From Planctomycetota bacterium (GTDB lineage Bacteria > Planctomycetota > Planctomycetia > Isosphaerales > Isosphaeraceae): DNA of 5,868 nt. The stretch lies in the NCBI GenBank assembly GCA_021778575.1, contig JAJYCH010000337.1, positions 1 to 5,868 of the forward strand, written 5' to 3'. The notes under the pieces were generated by a model that was not told the DNA's origin, ran no database searches, and worked only from the letters and a program-made list of their open reading frames with translations. Within the stretch, counting starts at the first letter, position 1, and each line of letters begins with the position of its first letter. Shown here in pieces: positions 1 through 3,898 of the stretch. A program made the translations under genes and the position numbers.

Positions 1-1015
1 CGACACCGTGACCGCCAGCTTCGCCGAGTATGTCCCGCTCCGCGAACCGGCCATGCGGCCGAATCCGTTCCAGGCCTTCATCCGGATCATGATGGGGTGC
101 GACAAGTTCTGCACCTACTGTATCGTCCCCTCGGTCCGAGGCCCCGAGCAAAGTCGTCCCCCCAGCGTGATTCTCGACGAGGCCCGGACCCTGGCCGATC
201 AAGGCGTCAAGGAAATCACTCTCCTGGGCCAGACCGTCAACAGCTACAAATTCGCCGAGGTTGACGGCCGGACGACCCGCCTCTCCGATCTCCTCGAACG
301 ACTCCAGGACGTCGAGGGGATCGAGCGGATCAAGTTCATCACCAACTTCCCCAACGATATGACCGACGACCTGCTTCAAGCCGTCCGCGACTTGCCCAAG
401 GTCTCGCGCTATCTGCACGTCCCGGCGCAGAGCGGGTGCGACGAGGTCCTCAAACGAATGAAGCGGGGCTATACCGTGGCCCTTTACGATGAGATGCTGG
501 CGCGGATCAAACAGACAGTGCCCGACGCCGCGGTTTCGAGCGACTTCATCGTCGGCTTCTGCGGCGAGACCGAGGCCTCGTTCCAGAAGTCGATGGCGAT
601 GGTCGAGCGATCACGATTCAAAAATAGCTTCATTTTCAAATACAGTCCGAGGCTCGGAACCAAGGCCGACACGCTCCTGATCGACGATATTCCCGAGGAG
701 GTCAAGAAGCGGCGGAATGCCGAGCTTCTCGAACTTCAGAACGCGATCAGCCTCGAAGACCATCAAGGCTTCATCGGCCGGACGGTCGAGGTTCTGGTCG
801 AAGGGCCGAGCAAGACGGAATCGAGCGATCTCGCCGCCGGTCAGTTCGGCCAGCTCGCCGGTCGGACCTGGTGCGATCGGATCGTCCTCTTTGATGGTCC
901 CGGACGGCTGATCGGTCGGTTTCTCCCGGTCGAGATCGAACGAGCCAGCACCGTCACGTTGTATGGTCGAGCCGTGACGGCCGAGGTGATGACGGGACAG
1001 CCCTTGAACGTTTGA
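1..1015 (+). CDS. miaB: tRNA-2-methylthio-N6-dimethylallyladenosine synthase MiaB (5' partial)
   Basis: Radical-SAM methylthiotransferase that adds the 2-methylthio group to N6-isopentenyl-adenosine at position 37 of tRNAs reading UNN codons; cytoplasmic, with two 4Fe-4S clusters. The frame is open from base 2, so the gene begins off the left edge and the N-terminal UPF0004 domain with its auxiliary-cluster cysteines is missing. Numbering from the GTG at 8, the radical-SAM motif CDKFCTYC gives C31, C35 and C38. It is followed by the MiaB-type segments LLGQTVNSY, FITNFPNDM, HVPAQSGCDEVLKRMKRGYT and SSDFIVGFCGETE. A TRAM RNA-binding domain follows at about 255-322 (IGRTVEVLVEG, then GRTWCDRIVLFDGP). 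The LLGQ-VN-Y and GRT-x-R-V-F-GP segments favour MiaB over RimO or MtaB. The protein ends at TGA 1013-1015, 21 bases before the next gene on the same strand, so the two are probably co-transcribed. The GTG at 8 is only an internal codon, not the start. Identification is secure; the exact tRNA substrate is inferred from the family. Confidence 0.95.
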   Translation, partial: DTVTASFAEYVPLREPAMRPNPFQAFIRIMMGCDKFCTYCIVPSVRGPEQSRPPSVILDEARTLADQGVKEITLLGQTVNSYKFAEVDGRTTRLSDLLERLQDVEGIERIKFITNFPNDMTDDLLQAVRDLPKVSRYLHVPAQSGCDEVLKRMKRGYTVALYDEMLARIKQTVPDAAVSSDFIVGFCGETEASFQKSMAMVERSRFKNSFIFKYSPRLGTKADTLLIDDIPEEVKKRRNAELLELQNAISLEDHQGFIGRTVEVLVEGPSKTESSDLAAGQFGQLAGRTWCDRIVLFDGPGRLIGRFLPVEIERASTVTLYGRAVTAEVMTGQPLNV

Positions 1016-1026
1016 CGGGATCGTAC

Positions 1027-1031
1027 GGGAG
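1027..1031 (+). promoter_or_regulatory. Ribosome binding site of the SUKH-like gene
   Basis: GGGAG lies 5 bases before the ATG at 1037 and 8 bases before a second in-frame ATG at 1040. The spacing slightly favours ATG 1040, so the protein may begin one residue later than annotated. No promoter is visible in the 21-base gap, which fits read-through from miaB. Confidence 0.55.
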
Positions 1032-1036
1032 CAGGG

Positions 1037-1783
1037 ATGATGAGGGCGCTGGCGGATCTGGTCGAGAGGTGGTCCGACGAGGCGGGAGTGCATCCCGACC
1101 TTCGTCCGACCCCCGCGCAACTCGAGGCCGGATTCTGGACCGGAACCCAGCACTGCCGGGTCGGCACCGATCAATCGCGAATCCTGAGTTGGGAACGACG
1201 TTTCGGCTATCGCCTGCCCGAGTCGCTCAAAGCCTGGCTCCGGCTTTCCGACGGATTCTACGGCGAATCCGGCCCGCTGATCCATCCCCTGTCGGCCATC
1301 GGACCCATGGTTCCGTTCGCCCGGATGCCGGGACTGGTCTTGCAACCGGAAAGCTGGTTCGAGCTGGGGAATCCAAACCTGGAAACCATCTGCCTCGACC
1401 TTGCCTACCGCTGGCCCGGGCACGACAATCCGTTGTTCACATCAGGGGATGATGAGCGTCGGAGCCCTCCCCGGATCATCGCGACCGAGTTCACCGCGTG
1501 GTTCCTGAGATTGCTCCATCGCGGCGGGTCCGAATTCTGGTTCGACCCGGGCTTCAGCGGATTCGGCGACCCCTGGGCCGAGCACCGACGGCGGGTTCCC
1601 ATCCCTCCCCTGCCCGACCGCCTGGCGCGGATCGTTCCCCGAGTCCGACCGCTGATCCATCAAGGCATCAGCGATCGAGATATCACGGAAAGTCTCGAAA
1701 TCTCGCGATCCGACCTCGAATCGCTGATCCGCCACGTCCAGCACTCCGAGCCGGACTATGTCCGATCGGCAACAGGAGCCTGA
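1037..1783 (+). CDS. SMI1/KNR4 (SUKH)-like protein with C-terminal helix-turn-helix-like segment
   Basis: A 248-residue soluble protein without signal peptide or membrane segment. Residues about 48-160 resemble the SMI1/KNR4 (SUKH-1) fold: the hallmark RLPESLKAWLRLSDG at 59-73, a central strand region with PESWFELG at 104-111, and the closing helix TEFTAWFLRLL at 150-160. Family members are protein-binding modules; in bacteria many are immunity proteins against secreted toxins, but others are stand-alone and uncharacterised. No toxin, WXG or secretion gene is next to this one, so an immunity role is not supported here. Residues about 198-234 (RPLIHQGISDRDITESLEIS, then RSDLESLIRHVQ) look like a LuxR/GerE-type helix-turn-helix, unusual for this family. 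The gene follows miaB by 21 bases and precedes the secreted-protein gene by 2 bases, suggesting an operon. The SUKH assignment rests on motif recognition, and the function is unknown. Confidence 0.8.
   Translation: MMRALADLVERWSDEAGVHPDLRPTPAQLEAGFWTGTQHCRVGTDQSRILSWERRFGYRLPESLKAWLRLSDGFYGESGPLIHPLSAIGPMVPFARMPGLVLQPESWFELGNPNLETICLDLAYRWPGHDNPLFTSGDDERRSPPRIIATEFTAWFLRLLHRGGSEFWFDPGFSGFGDPWAEHRRRVPIPPLPDRLARIVPRVRPLIHQGISDRDITESLEISRSDLESLIRHVQHSEPDYVRSATGA
1774..1778 (+). promoter_or_regulatory. Ribosome binding site that sets the start of the secreted-protein gene
   Basis: AGGAG lies inside the last codons of the SUKH-like gene, 7 bases before ATG 1786. The same frame is open upstream to about 1498, but the Shine-Dalgarno spacing and the signal peptide beginning exactly at this ATG decide the start. 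Termination and re-initiation (TGA, two bases, ATG) suggests translational coupling. Confidence 0.7.
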
Positions 1784-1785
1784 GC

Positions 1786-2613
1786 ATGACCGTGTCTCGG
1801 TTCGTAGTCCTGATGATCCTCTACGCGGCTTGCCCAGGGCTCGCCCAGGCCGACCAGTTTGTCCTCTTTGACGTGACATTCACCTTTACCAAGGCCGATG
1901 CCGACAATGCCCGGCCGAGCAAGTCTCATTATTATGTCAAAGGGGATCTGATCAACAAGAACCGGCCCAGGGACTGGACCGCGCCGGTGGATTACCGGAA
2001 CGGTACGGTCCACATCCGGACCGAGGTTCTCGAAAAGCCCGCGGGCAACGAGCCCACAACCTGGACGCTTTGTTATATCCCCAACAAAGGGAAAGGTAAT
2101 GGCTACGGCTGTACGGGGACAGACCTGTACAAGACCACGGGAGTTTACGAGAAAGACGTCTCGATGAAATCGTTCTGGGAGAACGACTCGATCATCTGGT
2201 CCGAGGGGATCAAGCAGATGGACCTGGTGATCAAGGATAACAGCGGCGGATCAGGCCACGCCCACAAGCGCAAGGATCACGAGAAGTTCTTCCCGACCAG
2301 GATGCGGATCACGATGGTCCAGGTTTCCGCCGGAGCAAAGTACGACCCGAGCCTGGTGCCGAATCTGCCGCGCTCATCGGTTGACACATTCAAGGTCAAG
2401 ACGCCCGAGCCCGGTTCGCCCACCGACTGTTGCGCCGATTCTCATCGCGACGAAGCCGTCGGATCAGATCGACGAACCAGCATTCGTCACGGTGAACAGG
2501 AATTGACCAGCTCGATTACGGGTGCCATTATCATCAAGGAGGATTCCGAGACTATTGCGGATCGGATTCAACCGGGCATTCGTGTTTTCGATCCGGTATT
2601 CGTCCCGCGCTGA
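1786..2613 (+). CDS. Secreted protein of unknown function with Sec signal peptide
   Basis: A 275-residue protein whose family I do not recognise. Residues 1-22 form a Sec signal peptide: R5, a hydrophobic core FVVLMILYAA, and an AQA cleavage site before D23. C16 does not sit in a proper lipobox (LYAAC), so a lipoprotein is unlikely. The mature part starts with a beta-rich stretch (FVLFDVTFTFT), has two cysteines at 96 and 109 that could pair (LCYIPN and GYGCTG), aromatic-rich segments (MKSFWENDSIIWSEG) and a His/Lys-rich loop at 158-168 (HAHKRKDHEKF). The last domain-like strand is MRITMVQVSAGAKYDPSLVP, ending near residue 192. After residue about 205 the sequence turns Pro-, Asp- and Arg-rich, and from residue 227 it is fully antisense to the convergent gene. 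The final 50-70 residues may therefore not be ancestral coding sequence. Stop TGA 2611-2613. It is probably co-transcribed with the SUKH-like gene. The gene call is fairly sure; the C-terminus is doubtful. Confidence 0.75.
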   Translation: MTVSRFVVLMILYAACPGLAQADQFVLFDVTFTFTKADADNARPSKSHYYVKGDLINKNRPRDWTAPVDYRNGTVHIRTEVLEKPAGNEPTTWTLCYIPNKGKGNGYGCTGTDLYKTTGVYEKDVSMKSFWENDSIIWSEGIKQMDLVIKDNSGGSGHAHKRKDHEKFFPTRMRITMVQVSAGAKYDPSLVPNLPRSSVDTFKVKTPEPGSPTDCCADSHRDEAVGSDRRTSIRHGEQELTSSITGAIIIKEDSETIADRIQPGIRVFDPVFVPR

Positions 2614-3381
2614 CAGGTTTTTCCTGGTGTACAGAATCACCTGATTCATCGATGGGTCATAGACGACCTTCTTGATCGGCACCATTGTCTTCGCCGTGTT
2701 CTTTCCGGCCGGAAAGAGAAGTCCAAAAACGCCGGGAAGTGGCTGCTGATGATTGGTGATATCCGTGAGGGTGTAGGCACGGACATTCTGGACCGAGGCC
2801 ATGTCCATCGGCTGATTGAATCGGATGGCGATCCCGACCACTTTCTTCGCGTGCTTGACCAGATGCGAGCCAATGATCTCCGGCAGCGTCGCGTTGGTAT
2901 CGTTGGCCAGAGTCACCGTCGTGGTCACGGCCGGCGTGGTCTCAAGGCCGGCGCTATTGACGGACATCGCCGTCACGTCGAACAAGACTCGACCGGGATT
3001 GGGCGCGCCGTCAACGATCGGGATCGTGATCGTCTGCGACATCACGCCCGGCGGGAAGGTCACCGTCTGATTGATCGGCTGGTACTGCACGCCAGCGGTG
3101 GCCAGCGGATAGGCGGGCGGAATTCTTCGACCATTGGTTAAGACGGTCGGCACCGCTGGGCCGGTCGCGACCTGAACCGTGAGCGTATCGTTCAGGACGG
3201 TTCCGGTCAGGTTGCTCCGACTGATCAGCAACGTCATCGTGGGCGATTGCTGGCTGACCAGCGGCGGAGCCTGGAGATGGATATTCTCCTGGGCGGGGAT
3301 TGGTGGCGGGATCTTGACGACCGTGGTACTCGGCAGAGAGCGGCCTTCCAGGCTTTCCATCCTTGGGTGGAGTTGACGCAT
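2464..3381 (-). CDS. LEPR-XLL-type surface protein with Calx-beta-like and SbsA Ig-like domains
   Basis: Probably an exported or cell-surface protein of 305 residues. The start chosen is ATG 3381-3379 because the protein then opens with MRQLHPRMESLEGRSLPS. This is the basic stretch plus LExR-xLxS motif seen at the N-terminus of many planctomycete extracellular proteins; its use as a sorting signal is inferred. A start at ATG 3360-3358 is also possible. The frame stays open upstream to 3669, but that part reads through the palindromic repeats and has no domain character. Residues about 48-160 resemble a Calx-beta domain (VQYQPINQTVTFPPGVMSQT, then ITIPIVDGAPNPG and VLFDVTAMS). Residues about 165-297 resemble an SbsA-type Ig-like domain (VGIAIRFNQPMDMASVQNVR, then AYTL and VILYTRKNLSARDEYRI, ending GQFLFTVTN). 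There is no classical signal peptide, membrane segment or enzyme motif. A weak Shine-Dalgarno (AGAAGG) lies about 12 bases upstream. It converges with and overlaps the secreted-protein gene by 150 bases. A structural or adhesive role is inferred from the domains. Confidence 0.82.
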   Translation of the reverse strand: MRQLHPRMESLEGRSLPSTTVVKIPPPIPAQENIHLQAPPLVSQQSPTMTLLISRSNLTGTVLNDTLTVQVATGPAVPTVLTNGRRIPPAYPLATAGVQYQPINQTVTFPPGVMSQTITIPIVDGAPNPGRVLFDVTAMSVNSAGLETTPAVTTTVTLANDTNATLPEIIGSHLVKHAKKVVGIAIRFNQPMDMASVQNVRAYTLTDITNHQQPLPGVFGLLFPAGKNTAKTMVPIKKVVYDPSMNQVILYTRKNLSARDEYRIENTNARLNPIRNSLGILLDDNGTRNRAGQFLFTVTNAGSSI

Positions 3382-3459
3382 GAGCGGCGAGATCCTTCTC
3401 GGTGGCCGTGACCGAAAACCCGAAATTCGCAGAGGCCCCAGAGTTTCTTTCGGTTCGAT

Positions 3460-3479
3460 TTGCTGGAGCCAGCCAGCAA
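3460..3479. repeat. Inverted repeat, 7-bp arms
   Basis: TTGCTGG (3460-3466) and CCAGCAA (3473-3479) are perfect complements around a 6-base loop, AGCCAG. The hairpin lies about 80 bases upstream of the minus-strand start codon, so in that transcript it would sit in the 5' untranslated leader if the promoter is further out. It is not followed by a T-tract and so is not a typical terminator. Confidence 0.5.
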
Positions 3480-3484
3480 TCTTT

Positions 3485-3499
3485 CTCGGGATTCCCGAG
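3485..3499. repeat. Perfect 15-base palindrome
   Basis: CTCGGGA and TCCCGAG flank a single central T, giving an operator-like dyad or a tight hairpin, five bases from the neighbouring inverted repeat. It could be a protein-binding site for the divergent genes. The sequence supports the symmetry only, not a function. Confidence 0.45.
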
Positions 3500-3547
3500 C
3501 AACCGACCGACTCGGCCCTATCCTGGAACTTCCCGGCGAAGCCCTCA

Positions 3548-3685
3548 TCTGGAGTGCGAGAGCTTGCTCTCGCTCTGGCGACCGGAGCTTGCTCCGAGCC
3601 TGAGTGACCTGGCCAACGGTTTCCCCACCAAGACCGTGGAGCAAGCTCCACGAAGCAAAGCGAGAGCAAGCTCTCGCACTCCAGA
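3548..3685. repeat. REP-like composite palindromic element (27-base inverted arms)
   Basis: Two perfect 27-base inverted arms (3548-3574 and 3659-3685) enclose an 84-base core. Each arm itself contains a palindrome: GCGAGAGCTTGCTCTCGC at 3556-3573 and its complement at 3660-3677. Just inside each arm is a second palindrome: CGGAGCTTGCTCCG at 3583-3596 and CGTGGAGCAAGCTCCACG at 3635-3652. The layout is thus two copies of a two-palindrome unit facing each other, as in REP doublets (BIMEs). All four palindromes share the core GAGC-TT/AA-GCTC. The element lies between two divergent genes, so it is not a terminator for either. No transposase is present in the window. Mobility by a distant REP-associated transposase is inference; the symmetry is seen directly. 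Confidence 0.85.
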
Positions 3686-3763
3686 GAACCGATCCGTCCG
3701 CACCCCTAGAAAACCCGGGGACACCCGCCGCAGGTCGGGGCCGGAACCGTGGGCCGAACCCGA

Positions 3764-3791
3764 TCGACTTGACGGGCCTCTGCGATATAAT
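3764..3791 (+). promoter_or_regulatory. Candidate sigma-70-type promoter of glnE
   Basis: A perfect TATAAT at 3786-3791 stands out in this GC-rich background. A partial -35 (TCGACT, 3764-3769, four of six matches to TTGACA) sits 16 bases upstream of it. The better-looking TTGACG at 3769-3774 is only 11 bases from the -10, too close for normal sigma-70 use. Transcription would begin near 3798 and give a leader of about 100 bases before the glnE start. The orientation and position fit glnE as the first gene of its transcript. Confidence 0.5.
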
Positions 3792-3870
3792 GGCCCGGCG
3801 TCACCTCTCGCTGCCGAAAAGTCGCAGCCTTACCGGCGAACTTGCCCTGATGATTGTCCGGCGATTCGAC

Positions 3871-3889
3871 CCCTTTGTCCTCGAAAGGG
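3871..3889 (+). promoter_or_regulatory. Hairpin covering the glnE ribosome binding site
   Basis: CCCTTT (3871-3876) is perfectly complementary to AAAGGG (3884-3889), with a 7-base loop GTCCTCG. AAAGGG is also the best Shine-Dalgarno for the GTG start at 3899, spaced 9 bases from it. The stem could therefore limit ribosome access. It is only six base pairs long with three A-U pairs, so its strength in the cell is uncertain. Confidence 0.4.
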
Positions 3890-3898
3890 CGGTACTCC

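Larger units (their letters stand above)
3382..3547. other. Noncoding leader of the minus-strand surface-protein gene
   Basis: The stretch between the chosen start of the LEPR-XLL gene and the palindrome cluster. Frames run open through it on both strands, as is usual at this GC content, but none shows a domain or a ribosome binding site. It contains two adjacent hairpins (3460-3479 and 3485-3499), annotated separately. I see no convincing -10/-35 pair for the minus-strand gene. Confidence 0.55.
3686..3898. other. Noncoding upstream region of glnE
   Basis: No gene with a plausible start and protein character is visible here. The region holds a promoter candidate at 3764-3791 and a hairpin at 3871-3889 over the glnE ribosome binding site. 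A frame running through it with an ATG at 3790 overlaps the -10 box and lacks a Shine-Dalgarno, so I do not call it. Confidence 0.55.

Noticed and set aside
611..1423. Minus-strand open frame spanning the miaB end and the SUKH-like gene
   Set aside because: It is antisense to two genes with recognisable domains, and its own composition (Gly/Arg/Pro/Asp) is that of a GC-rich shadow frame.
1037..1783. SUKH protein as immunity gene of a polymorphic toxin system
   Set aside because: No toxin, secretion or WXG/Rhs gene is adjacent. The neighbours are miaB and an unrelated secreted protein.
2614..2626. CAGG-TTTTT-CCTG as a terminator after the secreted-protein gene
   Set aside because: The stem is four base pairs, with the T-run in the loop rather than after the stem, and it lies inside the coding sequence of the minus-strand gene.
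3382..3669. N-terminal extension of the minus-strand surface-protein frame (96 further residues)
   Set aside because: It translates the palindromic repeat (ARARASSRTP) and has low-complexity Arg/Ser/Pro composition. The LEPR-XLL motif a few residues after the Met at 3381 marks the natural N-terminus.
3548..3685. CRISPR array or insertion-sequence ends
   Set aside because: There are only two mirrored arms, no regularly spaced direct repeats, no spacers and no transposase between the arms. A REP-like palindromic element fits better.
3769..3791. TTGACG paired with TATAAT as a consensus promoter
   Set aside because: The spacer is only 11 bases, too short for sigma-70 recognition of both boxes. 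Only the -10 box with a weaker -35 further upstream was kept.
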